This document shows positions 43,695-52,295 of a DNA stretch of 52,295 bases, one piece after another. Position 1 is the first letter of the stretch; each line of letters starts with the position of its first letter. Source of the DNA: Deltaproteobacteria bacterium (GTDB lineage Bacteria; SAR324; NAC60-12); contig NYTS01000096.1 in assembly GCA_002683655.1 (NCBI GenBank), positions 1-52,295 of the forward strand, given 5' to 3'. The translations under genes were made by a program, and so were the position numbers. Below the pieces are notes generated by a model, which saw only the letters and a list, made by a program, of their open reading frames with translations, had not been told where the DNA came from and made no database searches.

Positions 43695-44387
43695 TCATCC
43701 TGTAGAAGTGTGGATTTGACAGCCATTGGTTGTAAGTGAACTGACATAATGTGGTATGCTGACCCCTGTTGACGAATGAACCAATGGGCCAGCTACATCG
43801 TGTAGATCAAAGTCTGGACTGAGTTCATAAAGAAAATCGACTAAGGTTCGTTTGTCACGGTTGTTTAGGCTGGTGGAGTTCAAATAGGGGTACATCAAGT
43901 CGTTGCTGTCAAAACTATGGCTCCAGATGCCCAGCATGTGTCCAAATTCGTGTGTGGCAACCGCAGTTGTTGTTGTTTGATCCTGACCCTTGAGCATATA
44001 GATTTCTTTTTCTGTGGTGGCTTGCCCTAACACGTAAGGACTACCAGCTTTTGCCAGCATCTGTGTGGAGTTGAGCCAATAAACCTTCACATCAGGTGAA
44101 CTTGCGCTGAAAGAGACACTGATACCAATTTCATTGAGCGTGTTAGCCCAAGCGTTTACGCCTGTTTCAAACCAACTGAGTTCATTAACACTTCCACCAA
44201 GGGAGTAAGAGGTGTTTGTCGCATCTTTGTCAATCACAATCGAACTGTTTTTTCCCCAATGGAAGATATATCGGTTCGTGACTGGGTAGTAGTCCTTGGC
44301 TGCGGTGTAAGACTCTGAACCACCACAGCCAAAGAGCAATAGTCCCGAACCTCCAATCAAAAGATTTCGGCGAGTCAAGGGGCACAT
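43695..44387 (-). CDS. Tat-type lipoprotein, matrixin-like zinc metalloprotease
   Basis: 230-aa secreted protease candidate. The N-terminus has a twin-arginine pattern (LTRRNLLIGGSGLLLFG) running into a lipobox Cys21, so export by Tat in folded form and lipid anchoring are predicted. The metzincin zinc site is complete: His146-Glu147-x2-His150-x5-x-His157 in THEFGHMLGIWSHSF, and the Met-turn follows with Met165 in DLMYP. It lies 7 bp after a beta-barrel gene and upstream of a lipoprotein gene. Substrate unknown. The catalytic motif is certain; export route is inferred from the signal. Confidence 0.82.
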   Translation of the reverse strand: MCPLTRRNLLIGGSGLLLFGCGGSESYTAAKDYYPVTNRYIFHWGKNSSIVIDKDATNTSYSLGGSVNELSWFETGVNAWANTLNEIGISVSFSASSPDVKVYWLNSTQMLAKAGSPYVLGQATTEKEIYMLKGQDQTTTTAVATHEFGHMLGIWSHSFDSNDLMYPYLNSTSLNNRDKRTLVDFLYELSPDFDLHDVAGPLVHSSTGVSIPHYVSSLTTNGCQIHTSTG

Positions 44388-44394
44388 TTAATTC

Positions 44395-45066
44395 CTAGAA
44401 GTGATAGGTTAGAGTCGTCAACAAAGCTAGCCCCCCCAGGTCAAAATTCTGTGTTTCCTGGATGCTCTTTGAATTGTGGGCCGGTCTGATATCACTCGAA
44501 TTAATCTCATTTTGAGCGATGATGTAGCGAGCTCCCACAGACCACTGCAATCTGCTATTGAATACATTATAAAGTCCTTGCAAGATCACTGTGGTTCCTA
44601 AGGTTTCAGAAGATCTGGTGCCAAGTTGATTTTTGATGTTGTCGGTGGTTATGTATGAATTACCATATCCGTAGAAAGTTCTGCTCAAGTTATTGACCCC
44701 CCCGCCAACCGACCATTCCCAATTTCCACGATATGAGGAGAGTAGCAGCAAAAGGGTTTGCAAATCCAAAGTATTCTCCTGCTTCTCTCTATTCAATGTT
44801 TGATAACGTGTTCTTCCGCTCGTCGATGAATATTCCAGGCCAATTCCTACTCCAGAAGTCCGTAAAAAAGTTACTCCAACTAAGTAGCCATCTAAGCGGA
44901 TGCCTTTTGCTCCATATCTATCCTTGAGATACTTATTGTATCCTTCGTTTGATCGAAGTTCTTGTGTGGAATATCCGTAACGCAAGAGCGAATCGCCCCA
45001 CGCTTGAGCGGTAGCTGCAATCAGAAGTGCAGATGCAAGCAGCAGACAGACAAAATTATATTTCAT
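44395..45066 (-). CDS. Predicted outer-membrane beta-barrel protein
   Basis: ATG 45066 opens a signal peptide (MKYNFVCLLLASALLIAATAQA); an upstream in-frame ATG at 45087 would add seven residues. The mature part, about 200 aa, is rich in alternating aromatic and polar residues (GIGLEYSSTSGRTRYQT, WEWSVGGGVNNLSRTFYGYGN, LQWSVGARYIIAQNE) and ends LLTTLTYHF with terminal Phe. No specific family is recognised. First gene of the surface operon with the metalloprotease and lipoprotein. Confidence 0.72.
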   Translation of the reverse strand: MKYNFVCLLLASALLIAATAQAWGDSLLRYGYSTQELRSNEGYNKYLKDRYGAKGIRLDGYLVGVTFLRTSGVGIGLEYSSTSGRTRYQTLNREKQENTLDLQTLLLLLSSYRGNWEWSVGGGVNNLSRTFYGYGNSYITTDNIKNQLGTRSSETLGTTVILQGLYNVFNSRLQWSVGARYIIAQNEINSSDIRPAHNSKSIQETQNFDLGGLALLTTLTYHF

Positions 45067-45242
45067 GTTCTCAGAGTACGCGGGCATCAGATTCTTTAAA
45101 CTGTGCCAGATTTCTAAAAGATGATCAGCAAAGGTCTTGCAATAAATGTAGACTTCAAAGCAAAAAAACCGAATCTAAAGGGGCATGCTTCTCGCATTTT
45201 CCCTAGACAAATTTAATTTTAAGAGTGCTGAAACGAAATACG

Positions 45243-45677
45243 ATGAAACTTAAACCAACCTATTTTTTACCAATTCTAACAATCTGCGGATTGCTGCTCT
45301 TTGGGGGATTCTGGATTGGTGATTCATGGTGGGAAAAGTTGGTGAATGCTGCTGGATCAGGAGTTCAGCCTGTTCAGGCCGCAGCTAATTTGGGTGAAGA
45401 AACAAAGATCGCCTACCGCATCCAAGTACGTGATGCGGATCAACTGCCCTTGGAACGATCGTTTGTTTCCTTGCAGAGTTATCCAGAATACCAGTGGTTC
45501 ACCAATCAACTCGGGGAAGTTACCCTGCGTGTTGAGCCAACCTCACACCACGTAACGATTGTGGCCAATGGATTCATAACCCAGACCTTTGCCCTTCCTT
45601 TGGTGGACGGTCGTGATGAAGTAATCGTCAGTTATCAGTTGAAGCCCAATCCTTTGCTTGCGCAGTCAAGCCGCTAG
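45243..45677 (+). CDS. Membrane-anchored protein with Ig-like/carboxypeptidase-regulatory-type domain
   Basis: 144-aa protein with one N-terminal helix (MKLKPTYFLPILTICGLLLFGGFWIG) that anchors or exports it, then a domain of about 85 residues, IAYRIQVRDADQLPLERSFVSLQSYPEYQWFTNQLGEVTLRVEPTSHHVTIVANGFITQTFALPL, with the beta-sandwich pattern of carboxypeptidase-regulatory-like domains. ATG 45243 is preferred over an in-frame GTG at 45225. Its stop overlaps the stop of the convergent gene within CTAG. Function unknown. Confidence 0.6.
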   Translation: MKLKPTYFLPILTICGLLLFGGFWIGDSWWEKLVNAAGSGVQPVQAAANLGEETKIAYRIQVRDADQLPLERSFVSLQSYPEYQWFTNQLGEVTLRVEPTSHHVTIVANGFITQTFALPLVDGRDEVIVSYQLKPNPLLAQSSR

Positions 45678-47161
45678 CTACTCTTGGGGATAGCTTGTAG
45701 GCAGATCAAATCTCCAGTTCCTCTGCTTTCCAACCAACAATCGTCAGTCACTGCTGGAATCATCCAGCCTTCTTCATGTCGAACCGTCCCACAACTCTCA
45801 CCACCGACCAACAACTGGCCGTATCCTTCTACACCCATCAATAGTTGGTATTTTCCTTTCCCTTCAAGTTTGATACGTTGCCCAACTGGGACACAAAGTC
45901 GGAAGGCGTCAAAGTCTGGAAAGTCGACCACTCGTTCACAACGAAGTCCATCTTGTTGCCAGATCAACTCGGGTTGTGGAGGTTGATATATTTCGGGTTT
46001 CATCCCTGCTATGGCTTTTTCAGTATTCCAATGACCCTGGGTCAATACTTTCTGGCCAAACATCACAATCATCCGCTCATAATGGGGAGTCTGAAATTCA
46101 ATGACTCTCACTCCGTGTTGTAGAGAGTGCATTTGCCAGGTTGGGAAAGACACCACATCCCCAACACGCACTGGACAGGATCCAACGTAGGCCTCTGCTG
46201 CAAGCCGTAGTTTAGTCTCTTCTTGCTGAAGATGTTCCGGGATAGTTGATAGCAATTCCTGCATTTCTTCGGGACTAAGCGCTTGATTCAATCCATAACC
46301 ACGTTGGCTTCTTTCTTGGTCTAATCGTTCATCCAGATTTCTACGCAAAGTTTCATAGTTTTGAATCACTCTTCTGAAGTCTTTTTGGTAGGCAGGCCAC
46401 CAGTTGTCACCGTATTGCTGCTGATAAGTTTGAAGGAGTTCTGGATGCAGTCCAGCTCGCACTTGTCCAACGCCATCCGGCCAGGCAGTTTCATCAATCG
46501 CTGTAACAATGTAGACTTCCCATTTTTCCTGATGTAATTCCAGATACAGATCCCCTAAGATAGTTTCTGGAACTGGATTCAGGGTTTTCAACAAGATGAG
46601 TGGAGGTTCTTGGTGAGCCAGCAAAGACTCTGGAAAAAGATTTAGCGCGTACGGTAGCTCAGTTGAACCCTGTTCATCAATGACGCTGGCCACTCCTCTT
46701 TGCTCGACACCCGTGTACCAACCTTCATAGCCCCAGGGCTTGGGAATCCTTAGCTCTTGAAGTTTCAATGGCAAATGAGGGCTCTGTAAGACAGCTTGGT
46801 GAGCCATTGCGATAGTTTCCAACTGGGAGTTCCCAAGCAGTTGCTGCTGAATTGCAATGGGGTCTGCCACTGTTTTCCATACACATCCTCTAATATTGTC
46901 CTGCTGGATTTCTAGAAGTTCTTGGTAGGCGCATGCTGGTTTTTCAGGTAACCATTCGGCAACCAGACTTCTACTACGCAAGACAAAGAGAGTTTCTGAT
47001 TCCTGAATCTCCTGCTGTATCCAACGACCAAGAGTCTCTGCGGAGATTTCTTTCTGAAGAGGGTGTCCATTGGGGATGTGTAGTAGCCAACTGTTGGGCT
47101 CCAAAGGAAGACTAGTGCCACGTAAGGCTGGCCATGCTTCACGAAAGGCAATCACATCCAT
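45674..47161 (-). CDS. Cupin protein resembling type I phosphomannose isomerase
   Basis: 495-aa cytosolic protein. Segments such as IPKPWGYEGWYTGVEQRG, PPLILLKTLNPVPETILGDLYLELHQEKWEVYIVTAID, and CPVRVGDVVSFPTWQMHSLQHGVRVIEFQTPHYERMIVMF resemble the class I mannose-6-phosphate isomerase/cupin layout, with candidate metal-binding His and Glu residues in the last. A long insert of helices (about 225-320) and a second cupin-like region (QRIKLEGKGKYQLLMGVEGYGQLLVGGE) lie around and after it. It is longer than normal enzymes (about 390-420 aa), and classical KxxxxxxxSLQVHP is changed, so another sugar-related role is possible. Confidence 0.65.
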   Translation of the reverse strand: MDVIAFREAWPALRGTSLPLEPNSWLLHIPNGHPLQKEISAETLGRWIQQEIQESETLFVLRSRSLVAEWLPEKPACAYQELLEIQQDNIRGCVWKTVADPIAIQQQLLGNSQLETIAMAHQAVLQSPHLPLKLQELRIPKPWGYEGWYTGVEQRGVASVIDEQGSTELPYALNLFPESLLAHQEPPLILLKTLNPVPETILGDLYLELHQEKWEVYIVTAIDETAWPDGVGQVRAGLHPELLQTYQQQYGDNWWPAYQKDFRRVIQNYETLRRNLDERLDQERSQRGYGLNQALSPEEMQELLSTIPEHLQQEETKLRLAAEAYVGSCPVRVGDVVSFPTWQMHSLQHGVRVIEFQTPHYERMIVMFGQKVLTQGHWNTEKAIAGMKPEIYQPPQPELIWQQDGLRCERVVDFPDFDAFRLCVPVGQRIKLEGKGKYQLLMGVEGYGQLLVGGESCGTVRHEEGWMIPAVTDDCWLESRGTGDLICLQAIPKSS

Positions 47162-47213
47162 GCAAATCTCCTTGTGTGTTAGAGGATTGATTTTCTGTAT
47201 CTAGGTGGCTCCA

Positions 47214-48110
47214 TTGCTACATCTATTCCATGAGTCCATGCTACTTCAGGCGCTATTAGGAGGGTTGGTCCAGGGCTGTATCTACAGTCTAATTGCCTTG
47301 GGTTTTGTCCTGATCTATCGTGCAACTCGACAAATCAACTTCGCCCAGGGGGATCTGCTCATGCTGGGTGCTTACCTTGGCATGCAACTCCAACTATGGG
47401 GAGTTCCTTGGTCAGGTGCTTTACTGCTCAGCCTGCTGCTACTATTTCTGTGTGGTTCGCTGCTACAGCTAGGACTACTTTCCCTTTTGCCAAGAGAGAA
47501 CCCGATCTCTGTGATTCTACTGACGTTGGGATTGGGCTTTGTTCTGCGCTCTCTTACAACCATGATCTGGGGTCCTGCGCCGCTTTCCTTTCCGAATCCT
47601 TATGAACAACAGTTGTTTGCGTGGCAAATTTTGGTGATCAGTGGTGCTCAACTTAGCGTATTGATGGGCAGCCTGAGCGCCTGGTTGGCTATATGGTGGC
47701 TGCTCTATCGAAGCAGGATAGGATTAGGTTTGCGAGCTCTTGCACAAGATTACTGGATGGCACAGGCTTCTGGGGTGTCATGCAAACGTATGGAAACCTT
47801 GGTTTGGGGGCTGAGTGCAACCCTTGCGGCATTAGGAGGTATACTATTGGCTCCGCTTTCATTGGTTCATCCTGAGTTGGGCTGGCTAAGTATTAAAGCC
47901 TTTGCTGCTGCTGTTTTGTTTGGTTTTGGGAATGTTACAGGTGCTGTTTTTGGTGGCTTACTGCTTGGAATCACAGAACAATTTTCCGCAGCTTGGTTTC
48001 CGGATGTCTCAAGAGATCTGTTCAGTTACTTAATTTTATTGCTCTGGCTGTGGTTAAGAGGTTCTAACAGAATAGGTTCAGTAGCGATTGTGTTCTCAGG
48101 AAAATCGTGA
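47214..48110 (+). CDS. Branched-chain amino acid-type ABC permease, LivH-like
   Basis: About 298-aa inner-membrane permease of the LivH class. Family segments are GLVQGCIYSLIALGFVLIYRATRQINFAQGDLLMLGAYLG near the N-terminus, RSRIGLGLRALAQDYWMAQASGVSCKRMETLVWGLSATLAALGGILLAP, and GFGNVTGAVFGGLLLGITEQF. TTG 47214 is suggested as start because AGGTGG lies five bases before it; GTG 47205 and ATG 47238 are alternatives. Its end overlaps the LivM-like gene. Substrates of the family include branched-chain amino acids, urea and amides. Confidence 0.88.
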   Translation: MLHLFHESMLLQALLGGLVQGCIYSLIALGFVLIYRATRQINFAQGDLLMLGAYLGMQLQLWGVPWSGALLLSLLLLFLCGSLLQLGLLSLLPRENPISVILLTLGLGFVLRSLTTMIWGPAPLSFPNPYEQQLFAWQILVISGAQLSVLMGSLSAWLAIWWLLYRSRIGLGLRALAQDYWMAQASGVSCKRMETLVWGLSATLAALGGILLAPLSLVHPELGWLSIKAFAAAVLFGFGNVTGAVFGGLLLGITEQFSAAWFPDVSRDLFSYLILLLWLWLRGSNRIGSVAIVFSGKS

Positions 48111-49006
48111 CGCGATTGAGAACGTTCATTGGTTTTGCGTGCCTTCTGACTATTCCATGGTGGACTTCCCCCTTTTGGTTGTCCGAAGCTCAAACATGGC
48201 TGATCTATGCCCTCGCTGGACTGAGCCTGAAGCTCCTATCCAAGGAGGTGGGTCTGATCAGCTTGGGCCATTCAGCTTGGCTGGCAATTGGCGCTTATGG
48301 TAGTGCGCTGACACTCCAAGTTGGTGGAGCATGGTGGCTTTCCCTATTGATTGCGGTCTCTCTTGGTGCAATGAGTGGCTGGTTACTGGGCTGGACTACG
48401 GAACGACTACAGGGCACTAGCCTGACGGTTTCGACACTGGTTGCCGCCTTGTTGATTCAAGAGTTGTTGCTACTCGCAGAGAATTGGACTGGTGGATACA
48501 GTGGTATCTCTGTTGACACGCCTGATTTTCTGAAAGGCAGTACAAACCAACATTGGGGTTACTGGATGAGTTTGCTGGCTCTAGCAGGAGCTTGGCTCTG
48601 TTGGCAGCAACTGAAAGACAGTACAATTGGCCGTTGTTGGAGAGCTAGTAAGGATAGCTCACAGGCGATGTGTCTGGGAATTAATCCGCAACGAGCCCGA
48701 CAGCAAGCATTAGTCTGGAGCGGAGGCATCGCAGCCCTCTCGGGAATTCTACTGGCTTGGCAGCTTCAGTATTTGTCTCCAGAAGCCTTCCCATTGACTC
48801 TCTCGCTCGAGATTTTGCTTATTGGTTTGTTGGGCTCCAGCAATCTATGGGGCTTACTCTGTGGAGCAGCCCTGGTCCGTTTTCTACCTCAACTTCTTGC
48901 ACTGGTTCGGATGAACCTGCCTCCTTCCTGGCAAGACTTACCCGGGCTAGAGCCCCTACTTTTTGGTCTGATCCTAATTTGCTGGATTTGGCAAAAACGC
49001 TGGTAG
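48107..49006 (+). CDS. Branched-chain amino acid-type ABC permease, LivM-like
   Basis: 299-aa partner permease, starting with GTG that overlaps the LivH-like stop (GTGA). Key segments are LAGLSLKLLSKEVGLISLGHSAWLAIGAYGSALTL and STIGRCWRASKDSSQAMCLGINPQRARQQALVWSGGIAALSGILLAW, typical of LivM. The usual companions, binding protein and two ATPases (LivG, LivF), are not in this window, and the next gene is on the opposite strand. So the permease pair must use partners encoded elsewhere. Confidence 0.86.
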   Translation: MTRLRTFIGFACLLTIPWWTSPFWLSEAQTWLIYALAGLSLKLLSKEVGLISLGHSAWLAIGAYGSALTLQVGGAWWLSLLIAVSLGAMSGWLLGWTTERLQGTSLTVSTLVAALLIQELLLLAENWTGGYSGISVDTPDFLKGSTNQHWGYWMSLLALAGAWLCWQQLKDSTIGRCWRASKDSSQAMCLGINPQRARQQALVWSGGIAALSGILLAWQLQYLSPEAFPLTLSLEILLIGLLGSSNLWGLLCGAALVRFLPQLLALVRMNLPPSWQDLPGLEPLLFGLILICWIWQKRW

Positions 49007-49012
49007 TTTCCT

Positions 49013-49624
49013 TCAGTTCTTCAGTTGCTTACGCATCCGCTTGAGTGTTTCTCGTGCAGACTCACGATTTTGTTGATCTAAAACCATTCCCTGCCACTGT
49101 AGCCACTCCCACATTGGACGTAACTCAGCATGACCAATTGGAATTCGGTGGTTGTTGACTTCTTGAACATAGCGTCTCACCAAAAGTGGAACGGGGACTT
49201 CATCCGCAAAGGCTTTGGCTCTTCGAACTGGTTGCCAAATAGGTTCATCCTTCTTTTCTTTTTTGGGAGGGGTCAACTTTGGTGGAGGAGTTTTTACTGA
49301 AGTTGTTTCAACTGTAGGCGCAGTTGTTGGAATGGGCAAACTTCCCTGCAAATCATCAGCAGACTCTAAGGGTTTAGTGCGTTGGATAGGTGGGCTGACC
49401 GATGGCTGATTTACAACTGGATTAAGCGAAGCTTGAAGAGAAGAAGCCTGTCCAAGAAAGAGTTGTAGTAATTGATTTTTTTCAGTACAAGACGTCTGAA
49501 GTTGGCGACGTAGTTCTGTAATTTCTGATCGTAGACTGTCGATGTATTCCCTGGTCAAGGAATCTTGATCCATCTGATGGCTTGTTGTTGGTGAGTTGGT
49601 AAGAGAGGCCAAGTTTTCTTTCAT
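49013..49624 (-). CDS. Hypothetical protein with coiled coil and Pro/Thr-rich linker
   Basis: 203 aa from ATG 49624; the frame extends to a TTG at 49690. An N-terminal coiled coil (about 18-55, YIDSLRSEITELRRQLQTSCTEKNQLLQLFL) is followed by a Pro/Thr/Lys linker (about 70-130) and a basic helical C-terminal domain of about 70 residues (PVRRAKAFADEVPVPLLVRRYVQEVNNHRIPIGHAELRPMWEWLQWQG). I do not recognise it. It lies 99 bp after glgB on the same strand. The linker between two structured ends suggests a tethering or scaffold protein. Confidence 0.6.
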   Translation of the reverse strand: MKENLASLTNSPTTSHQMDQDSLTREYIDSLRSEITELRRQLQTSCTEKNQLLQLFLGQASSLQASLNPVVNQPSVSPPIQRTKPLESADDLQGSLPIPTTAPTVETTSVKTPPPKLTPPKKEKKDEPIWQPVRRAKAFADEVPVPLLVRRYVQEVNNHRIPIGHAELRPMWEWLQWQGMVLDQQNRESARETLKRMRKQLKN

Positions 49625-49723
49625 GGTAGTCTCGGTGAACAGTGGAATCCGATGTCTGCTATCAAGGGAATCCGATGTTGTACGATTCAATTCTGAGGAG
49701 CCCGACCTTGGTTCGTCAATGAC

Positions 49724-51949
49724 TCAGTGAATGCGTTGCCAAATCAGACATCCAAGTGGTGGCAAATCCAGATGAGCACTGGCACCCTGTCCTTGCCAAA
49801 GAGCTTCTTCAGCAGCAATGGTTTCCTGTTGATTGAATCCCGAGCCTCCATATTCGGGAGCGTCTGAATCAAGCAATTTGCGGTATGTTCCAACTTCTGG
49901 AAATCCTACCCGGTAGTAAGTTCGAGGAACAGGAGTGAAGTTGTAAATAAATATTAACGGGGATTCAATACCCTTTGCGCTGCGTCGTAAGAATGAAAAT
50001 ATGCTGTGTTGGGTATCGCTAAGATCAATCCACTCGAAACCCTGCCAATCTCTATCATTGCTGTAAAGTGCAGGGTGTTCTCTGTAAAACCAATTGAGCC
50101 CGCGAGAGAAGTTCTGCAATTGTTGGTGAACAGGGTTTTCAAGCAGGTGCCAGTCCAGACTCTGTGCTTCTGACCATTCCCTCCATTGTCCGAATTCACT
50201 GCCCATAAAGAGTAGTTTTTTCCCAGGATGTCCAAACTGATAACAAAGATACAGGCGGAGATGAGCGCGCTTCTGCCATTCATCACCGGGCATTTTGTTC
50301 AGTAATGAACCTTTGCCATGAACGACTTCATCATGAGAAATCGCCTGCACAAAGTTTTCGGAAAAAGCGTAAACCAGCGAAAAGCTGAGCCAGTGATGAT
50401 GATACGGGCGATGTACCGGATTCAACTTCATGTAGCGAAGTGAATCATTCATCCAGCCCATGTTCCATTTGAAGTTGAAACCCAATCCGCCGTGGTAGGG
50501 CGGATGGGTAACCCCATTCCATGAGGTTGACTCTTCAGCGATGGAAAGAACATTAGGGAAGTAGTGGAAGAGTGTTTCGTGCAACTCCTGAAAAAAATCA
50601 ATAGCCTCCAAATTTTCACGGCCTCCACTCGAATTGGGGATCCATTCTTCATGGGGTCGATCATAATCAAGGTACAGCATCGAAGCAACGGCATCGACAC
50701 GAATCCCGTCGATATGGTATTTTTCAAACCAAAATAGGGCATTACTGATCAGAAAATTGCGTACTTCGTGACGGCCATAGTTGAAGATCAGCGTGCCCCA
50801 TTCCTTGTGCTCTCCCTTTCGTGGATCCTCGTGTTCATAAAGCGTTGTTCCGTCAAATTGGGCCAGTCCGTGGGCATCCTTGGGAAAGTGCCCAGGCACC
50901 CAATCGATAATCACTCCCAACCCTTCTCTGTGACATCGATTGATAAAATACATCAGATCTTCTGGAGGACCAAAGCGGGATGTTGGCGCAAAGTATCCAG
51001 TCACCTGGTAGCCCCATGAACCATCAAAGGGGTGTTCTGCTATGGGCAACAACTCCAAGTGAGTATAGCCCATTCGCTTGGCGTATGGGATCAGGTCTTC
51101 GGCTAATTCCCGATAGTTCAGAAACCGATTTTCCTCTTCAGGTACTCGCTTCCAGGAACCAAGGTGTACTTCGTAGATGTTCAGGGGTTGAGAGAGCCAG
51201 TCCGTTTGCTCCCGTTTTTCGAGCCAGTCTTCATCTTCCCAGGTAAATCCAGAAAACTCTTGAATACATGATGCGGTTGATGGCCGAACCTCGGTAGCAA
51301 AGGCGAAAGGATCACTCTTTAGCAGTAACTGATTTGACTGGCTGAGAAGTTCAAACTTGTAGCACTGCCCGGATTGAGCTCCAGGCACAAAGAGCTCCCA
51401 GATTCCAGAACCACCTAAGACGTGGAGTAGGTGTCTTCTTCCATCCCAACCATTGAAATCTCCAACTACACTGACTCTTCGTGCGTTCGGTGCCCATACT
51501 GCAAAGCGCACCCCGGCAGCCCCTTCACGTTGCTCGAAATGCGCTCCAAGTTTTTCATGGAGGAAGCGGTGTTTCCCCTGCCCAAACAGATATTGATCGT
51601 AACTACTGATTGAAAGCTGAAAATAATAAGGATCTAGTCGACTGTGCTCTTGACCATCGGCATACATGAAATCGAGCGTATATGGGACGCTAGCAGTTTT
51701 CCCTTTACAAGTGCCTACAAATAAGCCCGCAGGGTGTTCCTGCTCCAACTTGAGATCAGGCAATCCAAATTCTTCTGGCCATCTCAGTAGACAGGAAACA
51801 GCATCAGGCTCCCAGACACGGATCAGCCAAGTCACCCCTGTTTCTGTGATCTCACTATGAAATCCCAGCACAGATCTTGGTTCATGATGATCCAGCGCTA
51901 GCAGGGCCTGAAGTTCATGTTCCGCAAGTTGTTTGGTTAACATCAGCAT
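49724..51949 (-). CDS. glgB: 1,4-alpha-glucan branching enzyme
   Basis: GH13 enzyme that makes alpha-1,6 branches in glycogen. About 741 aa from ATG 51949 (a TTG at 51967 is also open; neither has a clear ribosome-binding site). Parts in order are N-terminal carbohydrate-binding modules (HEPRSVLGFH, VRFAVWAPNARRVSVVGDFNGWDGRRH), the catalytic barrel with LLPIAEHPFDGSWGYQVTGYFAPTSRFG, nucleophile Asp in DGIRVDAVASMLYLDY, acid Glu in IAEESTSWNG and ISHDEVVHGKGSLLNKMPGD, and a C-terminal beta domain. All active-site motifs are intact. No other glycogen gene is in the window. Confidence 0.95.
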   Translation of the reverse strand: MLMLTKQLAEHELQALLALDHHEPRSVLGFHSEITETGVTWLIRVWEPDAVSCLLRWPEEFGLPDLKLEQEHPAGLFVGTCKGKTASVPYTLDFMYADGQEHSRLDPYYFQLSISSYDQYLFGQGKHRFLHEKLGAHFEQREGAAGVRFAVWAPNARRVSVVGDFNGWDGRRHLLHVLGGSGIWELFVPGAQSGQCYKFELLSQSNQLLLKSDPFAFATEVRPSTASCIQEFSGFTWEDEDWLEKREQTDWLSQPLNIYEVHLGSWKRVPEEENRFLNYRELAEDLIPYAKRMGYTHLELLPIAEHPFDGSWGYQVTGYFAPTSRFGPPEDLMYFINRCHREGLGVIIDWVPGHFPKDAHGLAQFDGTTLYEHEDPRKGEHKEWGTLIFNYGRHEVRNFLISNALFWFEKYHIDGIRVDAVASMLYLDYDRPHEEWIPNSSGGRENLEAIDFFQELHETLFHYFPNVLSIAEESTSWNGVTHPPYHGGLGFNFKWNMGWMNDSLRYMKLNPVHRPYHHHWLSFSLVYAFSENFVQAISHDEVVHGKGSLLNKMPGDEWQKRAHLRLYLCYQFGHPGKKLLFMGSEFGQWREWSEAQSLDWHLLENPVHQQLQNFSRGLNWFYREHPALYSNDRDWQGFEWIDLSDTQHSIFSFLRRSAKGIESPLIFIYNFTPVPRTYYRVGFPEVGTYRKLLDSDAPEYGGSGFNQQETIAAEEALWQGQGASAHLDLPPLGCLIWQRIH

Positions 51950-52056
51950 TTTAAAGAAGGTTGGCAAAGCGTAAGAATTCGCTACGCTATGTCATCCAGT
52001 CAGCAAGCTCAAGAAGAGACTCAGTAGAAAATGAAGATCACCAGAGGATTGTCGCA

Positions 52057-52295
52057 ATGCGCCCTGCTTCAATGAAACGTGCTCCAGAAGAAACTCCGGT
52101 TTGGCAGAAACTGAAACATCTTCCCGAAGCGCCAGGAGTCTATCAGTTTCGCAATGCATCCGGTGATTTGCTCTACATCGGTAAGGCTAAGGTTTTACGA
52201 AATCGGATTCGCTCCTACTTTCAAAAATCTACTGCACATAACCTGCGAATTCAGATCATGGTTTCGTTGGTTGCTGATGTGACTTGGATTCTAAC
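52057..52295 (+). CDS. uvrC: UvrABC system protein C, N-terminal part (runs off window)
   Basis: The first 79 codons are present: MRPASMKRAPEETPVWQKLKHLPEAPGVYQFRNASGDLLYIGKAKVLRNRIRSYFQ, the GIY-YIG endonuclease domain of UvrC, which makes the 3' incision in nucleotide excision repair. The typical LP-x-x-PGVY and LYIGKAK-x-LRNR-x-RSYF residues are clear. AGAGGA about 8 bases before ATG 52057 supports this start. The rest is beyond the right edge. Confidence 0.93.
   Translation, partial: MRPASMKRAPEETPVWQKLKHLPEAPGVYQFRNASGDLLYIGKAKVLRNRIRSYFQKSTAHNLRIQIMVSLVADVTWIL

Overview
The window looks like chromosome from a free-living, probably marine, Gram-negative heterotroph. The evidence is a green-type proteorhodopsin gene with a complete retinal-synthesis operon, outer-membrane beta-barrel proteins, lipoproteins, a proteobacterial-type general amino-acid ABC transporter (AapJQMP), and cytosolic sulfatases beside a sugar-type ABC importer. 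The mix of genes would suit a surface-ocean proteobacterial lineage such as SAR324. That placement is an impression, because no 16S or ribosomal gene lies in the window.

Layout. 1-598: decayed IS5-type transposase. 770-1387: beta-carbonic anhydrase. 1764-8615: AT-rich island for uptake and intracellular desulfation of a sulfated compound (binding protein, two permeases, two sulfatases without signal peptides, a LysR regulator; no ATPase). 8786-14397: fused oxoprolinase/hydantoinase, then a Gfo/Idh/MocA dehydrogenase with a ThuA-like protein. 14497-17861: Rep-like helicase and MtaB-like tRNA methylthiotransferase. 17950-21716: small outer-membrane protein and a three-gene signalling operon (periplasmic protein with a duplicated sulfite-oxidase-like domain, histidine kinase, response regulator). 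21927-31312: light-harvesting locus. Proteorhodopsin and an unrecognised membrane protein run leftward, and crtE, a crtI-crtB fusion, crtY, blh and ispH run rightward, around a 524-bp AT-rich divergent region rich in repeats. 31480-36569: tyrosine-type phosphatase and the Aap transporter. 37015-39693: aconitase with a terminator. 39814-42198: a stand-alone RapZ C-terminal domain coupled to a 66-aa membrane protein, an EamA permease, and a transaldolase-like gene carrying both an ATA start and an internal TGA. 42251-45686: decayed outer-membrane gene, a 94-aa membrane protein and a secreted/surface group (lipoprotein, Tat-type lipoprotein metalloprotease, beta-barrel). 45674-52295: phosphomannose-isomerase-like protein, LivH/LivM permeases, a hypothetical protein, glycogen branching enzyme and the start of uvrC.

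How the genes work together. CrtE makes GGPP, CrtB condenses it to phytoene, CrtI desaturates this to lycopene, CrtY cyclises it to beta-carotene, and Blh cleaves that to retinal, the chromophore that binds the proteorhodopsin lysine. IspH at the end of the operon would raise precursor supply. Most of the rest is nutrient capture (sulfated sugars, amino acids, possibly branched-chain compounds) and central carbon metabolism.

The observations most worth following up are: the crtI-crtB fusion with ispH in a retinal operon; the unknown membrane protein beside proteorhodopsin; the repeat structure of the divergent control region; the tandem sulfite-oxidase-like sensor operon; the hairpin that encloses a permease start site; and the doubly damaged or recoded transaldolase gene. 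No tRNA, rRNA, CRISPR array or prophage was seen.
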